Positions 1 to 8,062 are shown, counted from the first letter of the stretch. The stretch is DNA of 34,316 nucleotides from Prevotella sp. (GCA_022774105.1 JALFNY010000080.1:1-34316), one strand, 5' to 3'. The notes: a model not told the origin generated them from the letters alone. Numbers and translations: made by a program.

Positions 1-1287
1 GTGGGTGAGAGTTACACCGCATCGGCAGCGGATATGGCATCGTTTCTTAGTGACGACGGACTAAAGAAGTATGTTTATAAGTCTGGTAACGAGACCAAAA
101 CAGCAGTAGAAACAGAGGGAAACAACGTTATAACACTTGTATATACTACGTATGAAAAGCAGGACTATACTGTCATTGCCAAGGCAGGAGGTGAAGAAAT
201 AGGCACAGTAAAGGACGGGCAGACCTTCTTTGATGGCTCCGATAAGGTGTATATAAGCAAGTATATGAAGGGTACAGACGGTACATGGTATAAGACAACG
301 GAACCGTCATACGCCGTAGTAATAGACAAGCCCACGATAGAGGTGAACTATGAGAAAGCAGATATAGACTACTTCTTCGAGGTAGAAGGCCTGTCTAACA
401 TTACAGGAACGGCCACAGGCGAATATTCTGGAGGCGCATATAGCGCAGTAAAAGGTGGATATACAGCATCTCTTGGAAAGCTTCCTGCTGGCAAATATAA
501 GGCAACGGCATATTTGGTAGGTAATGGTAATCGTGGAATTTTATATCAAACCGATAAAGAGGTTTATACAATACCAGGTCTTGATAGATACTCTGTTAAG
601 GCAGAATATTTTACAGAATTTACACTCACTGATAATGCTGAGGTTTCCCTCCACGGATATCTTCACGATGACAATACAACTAACCAGTCCGCAGACATTG
701 ACTATATCTATATCAAGAAGGTAGGAGAGGTTGTCAATCTTCCTTACGAATACAACACCTATTGCGCTGCAAATGATCTTGATTTCACCAACAACACTGC
801 CGTGGCAGCATACAAAGCGCAGATGAACGATGCCAAAACTGCCGTGATGTTGAAACAGGTAGATAAGGTGCCGGCAGGCGAGGGCGTGATATTGAAGAAA
901 CTTGGTGAGGACGCAACGGCTGTGGTGAACCTGACAACGGATGTTGCTCCCCTGGCAGACAACCAAATGAAAGGCGTGAAAGCGGATATGGACGCTGAGG
1001 CTCTTGTGGCTGACAACGCATATATCCTTGTCAATCAGAACTTCCAGAAGGTAGGAGCAGCGGCTACGGGAGTACTGCCCGCAGGTAAGGCTTACCTCTC
1101 TCTGCCTGCTGTGAAAGTGGCAAGCGTACTCAAAATGTATATCGTGGGAGAGCCGACAGGCGTGACAGACGTGGAGGAAGCGGTGCTGCCTACTGACAAC
1201 ATTATATATAATGTGCAGGGTATGCGCGTGAAGAAGCCCGTGAAAGGCGGTTTGTACATCGTGAACGGGAAGACCTATGCGTATTAA
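1..1287 (+). CDS. Secreted multidomain protein, C-terminal part (5' end outside window)
   Basis: The frame is open from base 1, so the GTG at position 1 is probably internal and the true start lies upstream. The visible 428 residues are rich in beta-prone, Thr/Gly/Val/Asp sequence, as in secreted or surface proteins of Prevotella. The middle (about residues 245-390) has the pattern 'NTYCAANDLDF', 'VPAGEGVILKK', 'AYILVNQNFQKV', which I associate with a recurring domain near the end of large Prevotella secreted proteins. The last 30 residues contain 'IYNVQGMRV' and end 'GLYIVNGKTYAY', resembling a type IX secretion C-terminal sorting tail. The function of the missing N-terminal part cannot be inferred. 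A 61-codon small ORF follows 30 nt after the stop and may be co-transcribed. Secretion by T9SS is inferred from the tail, not shown. Confidence 0.8.
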   Translation: MGESYTASAADMASFLSDDGLKKYVYKSGNETKTAVETEGNNVITLVYTTYEKQDYTVIAKAGGEEIGTVKDGQTFFDGSDKVYISKYMKGTDGTWYKTTEPSYAVVIDKPTIEVNYEKADIDYFFEVEGLSNITGTATGEYSGGAYSAVKGGYTASLGKLPAGKYKATAYLVGNGNRGILYQTDKEVYTIPGLDRYSVKAEYFTEFTLTDNAEVSLHGYLHDDNTTNQSADIDYIYIKKVGEVVNLPYEYNTYCAANDLDFTNNTAVAAYKAQMNDAKTAVMLKQVDKVPAGEGVILKKLGEDATAVVNLTTDVAPLADNQMKGVKADMDAEALVADNAYILVNQNFQKVGAAATGVLPAGKAYLSLPAVKVASVLKMYIVGEPTGVTDVEEAVLPTDNIIYNVQGMRVKKPVKGGLYIVNGKTYAY

Positions 1288-1317
1288 ATGATAACCAGAT
1301 AAAACAAGAAAAAAGCG

Positions 1318-1503
1318 ATGAACACAATGAAAAAGACATATATAGCACCAACGATAGAGGCTTACACCGTAGGAAACGTGAGGCTGATGCAGGCTTCAAT
1401 AAGTGTTCAGGAGGGAGATTACACAGGCGCCCTCGGAAATGGACAATCATTCCGCGACATCATGTTTGATGACGATGAGGACATAGCCTCTGGCGGTTGG
1501 TAA
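1318..1503 (+). CDS. Small acidic protein of the Bacteroidales 'MKKTYIxPTIE' type, unknown function
   Basis: 61 codons; a second in-frame ATG at 1327 gives 58 residues beginning 'MKKTYIAPTIEAYTVG'. I associate this N-terminus with short Prevotella/Bacteroides proteins of about 55-70 residues: a Lys-Lys-x-Tyr-Ile-x-Pro start, a short hydrophobic patch, a Gly/Ser-rich middle and an acidic, Trp-containing tail. Here the tail is 'MFDDDEDIASGGW'. There is no convincing signal peptide or known domain. It lies 30 nt downstream of the secreted-protein gene in the same direction, and a GC-rich hairpin follows at 1560. Whether it is a secreted peptide, a precursor peptide or an accessory to its neighbour is unknown. 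The coding call rests on the familiar N-terminus and the context. Confidence 0.65.
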   Translation: MNTMKKTYIAPTIEAYTVGNVRLMQASISVQEGDYTGALGNGQSFRDIMFDDDEDIASGGW

Positions 1504-1559
1504 AGAGACGAAGTGTGTAACAGTTTCCTATTGTTTACAAGTAAAACAAAACAAAGACG

Positions 1560-1595
1560 TGCGGTGCGTGGCCAGCAATGGCATCACGCACCGCA
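1560..1595 (+). terminator. Hairpin after the small ORF, probable transcript end
   Basis: TGCGGTGCGTG (1560-1570) pairs perfectly with CACGCACCGCA (1585-1595). The loop can itself pair GCC with GGC. It lies 56 nt after the small ORF stop. There is no U-run behind it, so it could be a processing or stability hairpin rather than an intrinsic terminator. Its right arm touches the first unit of the decayed palindromic array. Confidence 0.45.
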
Positions 1596-1655
1596 ATTCG
1601 TTGACGATTGCACGGCAGTACATACCCAGCGACCTAGCAATCAGCACCCGATTGC
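1593..1655. repeat. Decayed 22-bp-pitch palindromic array (locus A)
   Basis: GCAATCAGCACCCGATTGC at 1637-1655 matches the 19-bp palindromic unit of the better arrays in this window (GYAAWCAG-NNN-CTGWTTRC). Exactly 44 bp (two pitches) upstream, 1593-1611 reads GCAATTCGTTGACGATTGC and keeps the outer GCAAT/ATTGC arms. The in-phase position between them (1615-1633) is barely recognisable. The preserved spacing suggests a degenerate three-unit array, although with so few units chance cannot be excluded. Confidence 0.45.
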
Positions 1656-1755
1656 ATTGCAACGAAAACGCAGTGCAAGGATTAGAATAAAGAAAAAGAT
1701 AAACCGTCCATAGTCGTTAAAAAAAATTAACATAGCAATATTGTAGGTGGTTTAA

Positions 1756-1787
1756 TTTGGCTATACCAGAAAAAAGTAGTAATTTTG
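1756..1787 (+). promoter_or_regulatory. Bacteroidetes-type promoter of rpsO
   Basis: TTTG (1756-1759), then 20 nt, then TAATTTTG (1780-1787), fit the Bacteroidetes primary sigma consensus TTTG-N19-21-TAnnTTTG. Transcription should begin about 5 nt after the -7 box, giving rpsO a leader of roughly 115 nt. Confidence 0.8.
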
Positions 1788-1823
1788 CACCCGCTTAGCA
1801 AGAAAGGCAAGGCTTCATTCGGG

Positions 1824-1863
1824 TGATGACGAAGTGATTACGTGATTGGCGCGTCGGTCATCA
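1824..1863 (+). promoter_or_regulatory. Hairpin in the rpsO leader, candidate S15 autoregulatory element
   Basis: TGATGAC (1824-1830) pairs with GTCATCA (1857-1863) in the transcribed leader of rpsO. S15 is known to repress its own translation through leader RNA structures in several bacteria, and these structures differ between lineages. The leader position is suggestive, but I cannot match this hairpin to a described S15 motif. Confidence 0.3.
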
Positions 1864-1909
1864 GAAGGATGGAATGTTCAGAATCCCAACAATCACACAC
1901 AAAGAAACA

Positions 1910-2179
1910 ATGTATTTAGACAGCACAAAGAAAACAGAGATTTTCGGAGAGTATGGTAAGTCAGCAACAGACACAGGTTCAGCAGAGAGCCAGATAGCCC
2001 TCTTCACCTTCCGTATTAAGCACCTTACCGAGCATTTGAAGAAGAACCACAAGGACTTTAAGACTGCTCGCAGCCTGACAAAACTTGTAGGTAGGCGTCG
2101 TGCTCTCCTCAACTACCTCTACGATCGTGACATAACACGCTATCGTGCAATAATCAAGGCTCTTGGCCTGCGTAAGTAA
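1910..2179 (+). CDS. rpsO: 30S ribosomal protein S15
   Basis: S15 is a primary 16S rRNA binding protein of the small-subunit platform, contacting the central domain. The product is 89 residues, the family's normal length, starting 'MYLDSTKKTEIFGEYG' and containing the hallmark 'DTGSAESQIALFTFRI' and 'GRRRALLNYL'. The ORF track opens 12 codons upstream, but those residues (MFRIPTITHKET) are absent from S15 proteins, so the start is placed at 1910, where the conserved sequence begins. It has its own promoter and a structured leader. A strong hairpin follows 40 nt after the stop, so it is probably a mostly monocistronic unit upstream of metK. Confidence 0.97.
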   Translation: MYLDSTKKTEIFGEYGKSATDTGSAESQIALFTFRIKHLTEHLKKNHKDFKTARSLTKLVGRRRALLNYLYDRDITRYRAIIKALGLRK

Positions 2180-2218
2180 ATGATTGTTTGCTGAGCGCGA
2201 CAAAGTAACGGAACAGGC

Positions 2219-2259
2219 AGAATCCCGCATGAGCAACAAGGTCGCTTATGTGGGATTCT
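2219..2259 (+). terminator. Hairpin downstream of rpsO
   Basis: AGAATCCC (2219-2226) pairs with GGGATTCT (2252-2259), and the stem continues inward with CAT/ATG and AGC/GCT pairs separated by single mismatches. It lies 40 nt past the rpsO stop. Only a short T stretch follows, so termination may be partial and metK may receive read-through; I see no good TAnnTTTG promoter between here and metK. Confidence 0.55.
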
Positions 2260-2360
2260 TCGCTTACAGTAAGACTAAGGGGTGTTCCGCCACGGCATGA
2301 CATGAGCAGAAACCTCAACCACTACGGTACCCTCAAAGCCGTCATATAAACCATATTATA

Positions 2361-3611
2361 ATGTATCTATTCACATCAGAATCAGTATCAGAAGGTCACC
2401 CAGACAAGGTGGCGGACCAGATTAGTGACGCATTGTTGGACCAGTTCCTTGCATACGACAGCAAGGCACACTGCGCTATCGAGTCGTTTGTGACGACAGG
2501 GCAGGTGGTGCTCATGGGAGAAGTGACGTCAGAAGCCTATATAGACCTGCAGACCATAGCACGCAGGACAATAAACCGCATAGGATACACTAAGTCAGAA
2601 TACCAGTTTGACGGCAACTCCTGCGGCATACTGTCAGCCATTCACGAGCAGAGCAAGGACATAAACCGCGGTGTTTCACGAGCAGAAGAAGACGCACAAG
2701 GTGCCGGAGACCAGGGAATGATGTTCGGTTACGCCACCAATGAGACCGACCGTTACATACCCGTGACACTCGATTTGGCGCATTTATTGATGAAAACCCT
2801 CGCCGACATACGCCGTGAAGGAAAGGAGATGACATACCTTCGCCCCGATTCCAAGTCGCAGGTGACGGTAGAATACAGCGATGACGGTGTGCCACAGCGC
2901 ATAGACACCATAGTAGTGTCAACCCAACACGACGAGTTTGACGACGATGAGCCGATGCTCGCAAAGATAAAAGCAGACGTGGTAAATATCCTTATACCGA
3001 GGGTGAAGGCCCAGTTGCAGGACAAAAAGACGCTCGCACTGTTCAATGACGATATAAAATACTACGTAAACCCCACTGGAAAGTTCGTTATCGGAGGCCC
3101 GCACGGCGACACAGGACTTACCGGTCGCAAGATAATCGTTGACACATACGGCGGTCGCGGAGCCCACGGCGGAGGCGCATTCTCAGGCAAAGACCCCTCA
3201 AAGGTTGACCGTTCAGCAGCATACGCAGCGCGCCACGTGGCCAAAAACCTTGTTGCGGCGGGTGTGGCTGACGAGGTATTGGTGCAGTTAAGTTATGCCA
3301 TCGGCGTGGCAGAGCCAGTAAGTGTATATGTAAACACCTATGGAAAGAGCCATGCCAAGTTGTCAGACGGCGAGATAGCAGACAGGCTTAAGACGCTGTA
3401 TGACTTCCGTCCGAAGGCCATAGAACGTGCCCTGAAACTGCGCCAGCCTATGTATTTGGAGACAGCAGCGTACGGACACGTAGGACGTATGCCCCATACC
3501 GTGCGCAAAACATTCACCTCCGCATACCACGAAACGAAGACAATGGACATAGAACTGTTCACATGGGAGAAGTTAGACCTTGTAGATAAGTTCAGGAAAG
3601 AGTTCATGTAA
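2361..3611 (+). CDS. metK: S-adenosylmethionine synthetase
   Basis: MetK makes S-adenosylmethionine from methionine and ATP, releasing phosphate and diphosphate in the cytoplasm. The 416-residue product spans the whole family. It starts '[20 protein letters not shown]' (the ATP/methionine-binding GHPDK), carries the signature '[12 protein letters not shown]' near residue 115 and the glycine-rich '[16 protein letters not shown]' near residue 275, where Lys and Asp contact phosphate and metal. The preceding 100 nt (2260-2360) lack a recognisable promoter and do not match the SAM-I or SAM-II riboswitch cores I know. A nucleosidase that may recycle SAM by-products lies 23 kb away in the window. 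Confidence 0.97.
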   Translation: MYLFTSESVSEGHPDKVADQISDALLDQFLAYDSKAHCAIESFVTTGQVVLMGEVTSEAYIDLQTIARRTINRIGYTKSEYQFDGNSCGILSAIHEQSKDINRGVSRAEEDAQGAGDQGMMFGYATNETDRYIPVTLDLAHLLMKTLADIRREGKEMTYLRPDSKSQVTVEYSDDGVPQRIDTIVVSTQHDEFDDDEPMLAKIKADVVNILIPRVKAQLQDKKTLALFNDDIKYYVNPTGKFVIGGPHGDTGLTGRKIIVDTYGGRGAHGGGAFSGKDPSKVDRSAAYAARHVAKNLVAAGVADEVLVQLSYAIGVAEPVSVYVNTYGKSHAKLSDGEIADRLKTLYDFRPKAIERALKLRQPMYLETAAYGHVGRMPHTVRKTFTSAYHETKTMDIELFTWEKLDLVDKFRKEFM

Positions 3612-3677
3612 ACAGGCGGTCAGCGGCCTGCCAACCGTTGAAACACCCCTGCAAACGCACGGAAAACAAGGAAAACA

Positions 3678-4457
3678 GTGACCGTACACGATACGATATA
3701 CCGGGAATCATTCTTAAAAGGTACACCATTCTATCACGAAGAGATACCTGCCAGCAGGCTCGGCGTGTCGGGAGAACCAGTGCCTTACTCGCTGATTAAC
3801 GACAGTCTCGTGGCGATAGTGATGGTGTTATGCATCCTTGTAAGCATGATTACCGTGGCAAGGTCATGGCGATTGATATGCTTTCAGACCAAGAACCTGT
3901 TTCGTATGCCACGTAAAAACATGGCGGAGATGCGTGAAACGTCGGACGAGATGCGCTACCAGACGTACTTCTGCCTGCAAGGTGTGATGCTATTAGGTAT
4001 TCTTGCCACCTCGGTCACGGCCTACTACCTCGGCAGTGACTTCAAGATTGGCATCTATGCCGTGCTCGGAGTGTTCTGTTCAGTGTTCGCCGCCTACAGC
4101 GTCACGCGCGAATTGTTGACGATGATAGTGCAGAACGTGTTCTTTGAAAAGAAAGAACGCCACCTGGACAATATCTCACGACTGTTCTTTATGGCAGTAC
4201 AAGGTGTGGTACTTCTACCCATTACGCTGCTACACATATATTTCCAACTAAGCGTGGAGGCGACGTTGAGGTTGCTTGCGGTGGCTGTTGCTTTGCCAAT
4301 GGTGCTGCATTACTACAAGTCGTACAACATCTTTTTCCGCAAGAGAAACGCCGTTATGCCGTTCCTTTTGTACCTTTGCACCCTTGAAGCAGTCCCCCTT
4401 GCCCTGCTTGGCGGAGCCCTGCTCGTTATAGGTAACTATTTGACACAAAACATATAG
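3678..4457 (+). CDS. DUF4271 family integral membrane protein
   Basis: A 259-residue multi-spanning inner-membrane protein starting with GTG. It has a soluble N-terminal stretch of about 40 residues and roughly five to six hydrophobic segments (about 43-62, 103-122, 126-146, 170-190, 196-214, 230-253). I recognise it as the Bacteroidetes DUF4271 family by sequence character and by position directly ahead of hemD, an arrangement common in this order. The stop lies 10 nt from the hemD start, so the two are probably co-transcribed. No function is known to me and no catalytic motif is evident. GTG is chosen because it gives full length and is preceded by the A/G-rich 'aaggaaaaca'. Confidence 0.8.
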   Translation: MTVHDTIYRESFLKGTPFYHEEIPASRLGVSGEPVPYSLINDSLVAIVMVLCILVSMITVARSWRLICFQTKNLFRMPRKNMAEMRETSDEMRYQTYFCLQGVMLLGILATSVTAYYLGSDFKIGIYAVLGVFCSVFAAYSVTRELLTMIVQNVFFEKKERHLDNISRLFFMAVQGVVLLPITLLHIYFQLSVEATLRLLAVAVALPMVLHYYKSYNIFFRKRNAVMPFLLYLCTLEAVPLALLGGALLVIGNYLTQNI

Positions 4458-4467
4458 GAAGAAACCG

Positions 4468-5214
4468 ATGGTAAAAAAGATTCTGGTCTCACAGCCAAAA
4501 CCCTCAAGTGAGAAGTCACCTTACTACGACATTGCGCGTGATTTCAATGTAGAACTGGTATTCCGCCCCTTCATAAAGGTAGAAGGAATCACTCAACAGG
4601 AGTTCCGAAAGCAGAAAATCAACATACAGGAATACACCGCAATCGTCTTCACCTCACGTCATGCGATAGACCATTTCTTTCAGTTGACGAAGGATATGCG
4701 TATCACTATGCCTGAGACCACAAAGTATTTCTGCGTGACAGAGACCATCGCACTCTATATTCAGAAGTATGCCCCTTACCGTAAGCGTAAGGTTTTCTTC
4801 GGAGGGACGGGCAAGATAGACGACCTTCTGCCTTCAATGCAGAAGCACAAGGGTGAGAAATACCTTGTCCCGATGAGCGATGTGGCCAATGACACGGTAA
4901 CGAAACTGCTGGATTCAAAGGGCTTGCAGCACAAGGAGTGTGTGATGTACCGCACGGTAAGCAACAACTTCACCGAGCAGGAGATAGCAGAATTTGACTA
5001 CGACATGGCCATTTTCTTCTCTCCCGCAGGCGTGAAAGCATTGAAGGAGAACTTCCCCGACATCCGGCCTGACGAGATAAAAATCGGCACTTTCGGCCCT
5101 TCAACAGCGAAGGCAGTAAAGGAAATGGGCCTGAACCTTGACCTTGAAGCCCCCTCACAGAAGTATCCCTCAATGACGGGAGCACTAAGACACTTCCTGC
5201 AAGAGGAGGAGTAA
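4468..5214 (+). CDS. hemD: Uroporphyrinogen-III synthase (HemD family)
   Basis: HemD cyclises hydroxymethylbilane to uroporphyrinogen III in tetrapyrrole synthesis. The 248-residue protein has the expected bilobal pattern. An early lobe contains 'AIVFTSRHAIDHFF' near residue 57, a central segment reads 'KYLVPMSDVANDTVTKLL' and a late lobe has 'MAIFFSPAGVKALKENF' and 'KIGTFGPSTAKAVKEMGL' with the Ser/Thr-Ala-Lys turn usual in the family. HemD is poorly conserved, so the call leans on these motifs and on the DUF4271-hemD-rnpA-yidD order seen in Bacteroidales. Some Bacteroidales keep this gene without a complete heme pathway, so its metabolic role here is not certain. Confidence 0.88.
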   Translation: MVKKILVSQPKPSSEKSPYYDIARDFNVELVFRPFIKVEGITQQEFRKQKINIQEYTAIVFTSRHAIDHFFQLTKDMRITMPETTKYFCVTETIALYIQKYAPYRKRKVFFGGTGKIDDLLPSMQKHKGEKYLVPMSDVANDTVTKLLDSKGLQHKECVMYRTVSNNFTEQEIAEFDYDMAIFFSPAGVKALKENFPDIRPDEIKIGTFGPSTAKAVKEMGLNLDLEAPSQKYPSMTGALRHFLQEEE

Positions 5215-5225
5215 TAAGGCACAGC

Positions 5226-5606
5226 ATGGACAGGCACAACGCTTTCCCCAAGTCACAGAGGCTCTGCGAGCGACATCTCATAGACAGTCTCTTCGTTCCG
5301 GGCAACAGCAGGTCGTTTACATCATACCCGTTGCGGCTCGTAATCAGCGTGTCAGAGACGGCCGACAACCAGTTGATGATTTCCGTTCCGAAACGCTGTC
5401 TGAGGCATGCCGTTGACAGAAACAGGGTCAAGAGACAGGTGCGAGAGGCCTACCGCAACAACCGCAGGCTGCTCACGCTGCCAGAAGGGCAGCACGTTGT
5501 CATGGCAATGATATGGCTTGACAGCCACCATTACCCCTCTTCAAAAGTCACGGCAAAGGTGTGTAACCTGTTAAGAAAAGCCTCAGAGTCACTATGCGCA
5601 GACTGA
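5226..5606 (+). CDS. rnpA: Ribonuclease P protein component
   Basis: RnpA is the basic protein subunit that helps RNase P RNA bind and cleave 5' leaders from precursor tRNAs. The 126-residue product carries the family signature '[18 protein letters not shown]' near residues 66-83 and the N-terminal '[17 protein letters not shown]'. It starts 11 nt after hemD and overlaps yidD by 13 nt, consistent with translational coupling. In many bacteria rnpA sits with rpmH; here it lies in the Bacteroidales hemD-rnpA-yidD arrangement. Confidence 0.95.
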   Translation: MDRHNAFPKSQRLCERHLIDSLFVPGNSRSFTSYPLRLVISVSETADNQLMISVPKRCLRHAVDRNRVKRQVREAYRNNRRLLTLPEGQHVVMAMIWLDSHHYPSSKVTAKVCNLLRKASESLCAD

Positions 5607-5815
5607 TTGTCACCATACTACTGTTGCCAATACTCTTCTACCAGCGGTGTATCAGTCCCTTCACACCCCCCTCCTGCCGTTTCACCCCTACCTGTTCAGA
5701 GTATGCACGGCAGGCAATAGTGAAGCACGGACCACTCCGAGGACTGTGGCTGGCGGTGAGACGGCTGCTCAGGTGCCACCCGTGGGGAGGCTCAGGATAT
5801 GACCCCGTGCCGTAA
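5594..5815 (+). CDS. yidD: Membrane protein insertion efficiency factor YidD
   Basis: YidD is a small membrane-associated protein thought to aid YidC-dependent membrane protein insertion. The 73 residues contain the full family pattern '[20 protein letters not shown]', then '[15 protein letters not shown]' and '[18 protein letters not shown]', with the conserved cysteines and the terminal Gly-Tyr-Asp-Pro-Val-Pro. The start overlaps rnpA by 13 nt. The TAA stop lies inside the first unit of a palindromic array (GTAATCAGCACCTGATAAC starting at 5812), so the repeat supplies the end of the gene. Confidence 0.95.
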   Translation: MRRLIVTILLLPILFYQRCISPFTPPSCRFTPTCSEYARQAIVKHGPLRGLWLAVRRLLRCHPWGGSGYDPVP

Positions 5816-5896
5816 TCAGCACCTGATAACAAAGTAAACAACGGCAGATTACACCGTAATCAGCACCTAATCACACCGCAATCAGCACCTGATTAC
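5812..5896. repeat. 22-bp-pitch palindromic array, four units (locus B)
   Basis: Units of 19 bp start at 5812, 5834, 5856 and 5878, exactly 22 bp apart with 3-nt spacers: GTAATCAGCACCTGATAAC, GTAAACAACGGCAGATTAC, GTAATCAGCACCTAATCAC, GCAATCAGCACCTGATTAC. Each is a near-palindrome with 8-bp arms around a 3-nt centre, so as RNA each could fold into a triloop hairpin. The array begins in the yidD stop codon and ends 48 nt before tyrS. The same family recurs at 16.1, 21.7 and 26.9 kb. Confidence 0.9.
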
Positions 5897-5944
5897 ACAG
5901 GGCATAGCGGCGTAAGCAAACGACAAAACAACAGAACAACAACG

Positions 5945-7243
5945 ATGAAGAACTTTATTGAAGAACTCAAATGGCGCGGTATGCTCGCACAGGTCATGCC
6001 GGGAGCCGAGGAACTTCTGCAGAAGGAGATGGTAACCGCATACCTCGGAACCGACCCTACTGCCGATTCCCTGCATATAGGACACCTTTGCGGCATCATG
6101 ATGCTACGTCACCTGCAACGCTGCGGACACAAGCCCATCATCCTCGTAGGCGGTGCCACAGGCATGATAGGCGACCCCTCAGGCAAGTCACAGGAGCGTA
6201 ACCTGCTCGATGCCGAGACACTTTACCACAACCAGGAGTGCATAAAGGCACAGGTAGCCAAGTTCCTTGACTTTGAAGCCGAAGGCCCTAACGCTGCAGA
6301 GATGGTCAACAACTACGACTGGATGAAGGACTTTACCTTCCTTGACTTCGCCCGCACCGTAGGAAAACACATCACCGTGAACTACATGATGGCCAAAGAC
6401 TCCGTCCAGCAACGTCTCAACGGCACCGCCCGCGACGGTCTCTCATTCACTGAGTTCACATACCAGTTGCTGCAAGGATATGACTTCCTCCACCTATATC
6501 AGACCAAGAACTGCAAGATGCAACTCGGCGGAAACGACCAGTGGGGCAACATGACCACAGGAACAGAACTCATACGCCGCACGCTCGGCAACGAGGCAGA
6601 GGCATATGCGCTCACCTGTCCGCTCATAACAAAGGCCGACGGCAAGAAGTTCGGTAAGACAGAGAGCGGCAATATATGGCTGGACCGCAACCGCACAACA
6701 CCATATAAGTTCTATCAGTTCTGGTTAAACGTCAGTGATGACGACGCAGAGAAGTACATAAAGATATTCACCTCCCTCGAAAAGGAAACAATTGACGCCC
6801 TCGTGGAGGAACACAAGCAGGACCCCGGACGCCGAATACTGCAGAAACGTCTGGCTCAGGAGGTGACGGTGATGGTACACTCACAGGAGGATTACGACAT
6901 GGCCGTGGAGGCAAGCGGCATACTCTTCGGCAAGAGTACAAAGGAAAACCTCGCCAAACTGGACGAGCAGACATTCCTCGACGTATTTGAAGGCGTTGAG
7001 AACTTCACCATCTCCGCTGACCAGTTGGGGCAGCCAGCAGTAGAGGTCCTTACCTCTGACAACTGCAAGGTGTTCCCATCAAAGGGCGAGATGCGCAAGA
7101 TGGTGCAGGGAGGCGGTGTCTCCATCAACAAGGAGAAGGTCACAGACCAGAACCGTCCCATAACATCTGATGACCTGATAGGTGGTAAATACATCCTTGC
7201 GCAGCGTGGAAAGAAGAACTACTACCTCATAACGGTAAAGTAG
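5945..7243 (+). CDS. tyrS: Tyrosyl-tRNA synthetase
   Basis: This class I synthetase charges tRNA-Tyr. The 432-residue product has the class I HIGH signature as 'HIGH' at residues 44-47 in '[14 protein letters not shown]', the tyrosine-site segment '[12 protein letters not shown]', the '[10 protein letters not shown]' motif and a KMSKS-equivalent loop 'KFGKT' near residue 235. The C-terminal 80 residues, including '[17 protein letters not shown]', form the S4-like RNA-binding domain. It follows yidD after a palindromic array. The start is the only ATG that gives a normal N-terminus. Confidence 0.96.
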   Translation: MKNFIEELKWRGMLAQVMPGAEELLQKEMVTAYLGTDPTADSLHIGHLCGIMMLRHLQRCGHKPIILVGGATGMIGDPSGKSQERNLLDAETLYHNQECIKAQVAKFLDFEAEGPNAAEMVNNYDWMKDFTFLDFARTVGKHITVNYMMAKDSVQQRLNGTARDGLSFTEFTYQLLQGYDFLHLYQTKNCKMQLGGNDQWGNMTTGTELIRRTLGNEAEAYALTCPLITKADGKKFGKTESGNIWLDRNRTTPYKFYQFWLNVSDDDAEKYIKIFTSLEKETIDALVEEHKQDPGRRILQKRLAQEVTVMVHSQEDYDMAVEASGILFGKSTKENLAKLDEQTFLDVFEGVENFTISADQLGQPAVEVLTSDNCKVFPSKGEMRKMVQGGGVSINKEKVTDQNRPITSDDLIGGKYILAQRGKKNYYLITVK

Positions 7244-7313
7244 TCACAAAGGCTTTGCAACGCCATGTGTTACTGAATATTTAGTCGGTAATAGGCAAAA
7301 AAAGGCAGAAATA

Positions 7314-7345
7314 TTTGGTTATGTGAGAAATTCTCACTAACTTTG
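7314..7345 (+). promoter_or_regulatory. Promoter of tRNA-Gln with a palindrome in the spacer
   Basis: TTTG (7314-7317), 20 nt, then TAACTTTG (7338-7345) form a consensus Bacteroidetes promoter about 50 nt upstream of the tRNA. The spacer holds a perfect inverted repeat, GTGAGAA-A-TTCTCAC (7323-7337), running up to the -7 box. Its placement would suit an operator, but no regulator can be named. Confidence 0.8.
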
Positions 7346-7394
7346 CACTCGCTTTCATAACTGTTTACGTTTTGAAAGTCATAAAAACGATGAT

Positions 7395-7465
7395 TGTCGT
7401 ATGGTGTAATGGTAGCACAACAGGTTTTGGTTCTGTTTGTCGTGGTTCGAATCCGCGTACGACAA
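7395..7465 (+). tRNA. tRNA-Gln (UUG anticodon)
   Basis: The sequence folds into a full cloverleaf. The acceptor stem TGTCGTA/TACGACA starts with U1-A72, as usual for glutamine tRNAs. The D arm is GTG..CAC with AATGGTAG in the loop. The anticodon stem ACAGG/TCTGT has a loop TTTTGGT whose anticodon is TTG (7427-7429). The T arm CGTGG/CCGCG has TTCGAAT in its loop. The discriminator is A7465, and CCA is not encoded, so the CCA-adding enzyme at 14.3 kb is needed to finish it. It has its own promoter and terminator. Confidence 0.95.
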
Positions 7466-7472
7466 CATACGG

Positions 7473-7508
7473 AAAACCGCAGGTCTGGCATCTCAGTCCT
7501 GCGGTTTT
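7473..7508. terminator. Bidirectional intrinsic terminator after tRNA-Gln
   Basis: AAAACCGCAGG (7473-7483) pairs perfectly with CCTGCGGTTTT (7498-7508). The A-run on one side and T-run on the other make it usable in both directions: for tRNA-Gln on the plus strand and for the response regulator fragment on the minus strand, whose stop is 18 nt away. Confidence 0.9.
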
Positions 7509-7525
7509 CTGTATCTCCTTGTATC

Positions 7526-8062
7526 TTATCCCTTACCTATTGAGTGGGCGGTCAGGTAGTCATTGACCGCCTTTTTGCAGTTGTCGCTGACGGGTATTAC
7601 CGTGTCTTCACCTATTATTATGCGCATACGCTCGGTCTCTTTTATTCGTTTCATGTTGACAATGTATGAGCGGTGCACCTGTATGAAGTGCTCCGGCAGT
7701 TGGTCAAGCATCTGTTTCATAGTTGTATGTACCATCATCGGCTTCCTGTCAGATGGGAAAATCTGTATGTATTCGCTCATGCCTTTGATGTATAGAATAT
7801 CGTTTATGCGCAGGCTCACGTATTTATAGTCCACCTTTACGTACAGTGTGTCCGCCTGTCCCACCGTCTTTTTTGTGGTTGGCAGTGACTGTTTCTGTTG
7901 CAGGAGTTTGTTTGCCGCCTGCTGGAAGGTAGCGAAGTCAAAGGGTTTTAGTAGGTAGTCCACGGCTGACAGACGGTAACTCCTCACGGCATACTCTGTG
8001 TATGCTGTGGTGAAGACAACGGGAGGACTGTTTGCATACGTAAACGGCACGGTGTATGACAA
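7526..8062 (-). pseudogene. LytTR-family response regulator lacking most of its receiver domain
   Basis: The 178-residue frame begins in the last third of a receiver domain: 'PPVVFTTAYTEYAVRSYRL' and 'VDYLLKPFDF' are the beta4-beta5 region with the conserved Thr and Lys-Pro. A complete C-terminal LytTR DNA-binding domain follows ('YVSLRINDILYIKGMSEYIQ', 'FIQVHRSYIVNMKRI'). Full LytTR regulators are about 240 residues. Roughly the first 65-70 are missing, including the acidic pocket and the phosphorylated Asp. The opening residues (MSYTVPFTYAN) do not resemble a receiver domain and are read from sequence belonging to the neighbour. No sensor kinase adjoins it. It is either a gene broken by rearrangement or an assembly join. 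The DNA-binding half could still be made, but phosphorylation control is lost. Confidence 0.8.

Noticed and set aside
1513-1713. 66-codon plus-strand ORF
   Set aside because: It runs through a hairpin and the decayed palindromic array, with unusual composition and no recognisable protein features.
2260-2360. SAM riboswitch upstream of metK
   Set aside because: Neither the SAM-I nor the SAM-II conserved core could be found by eye.
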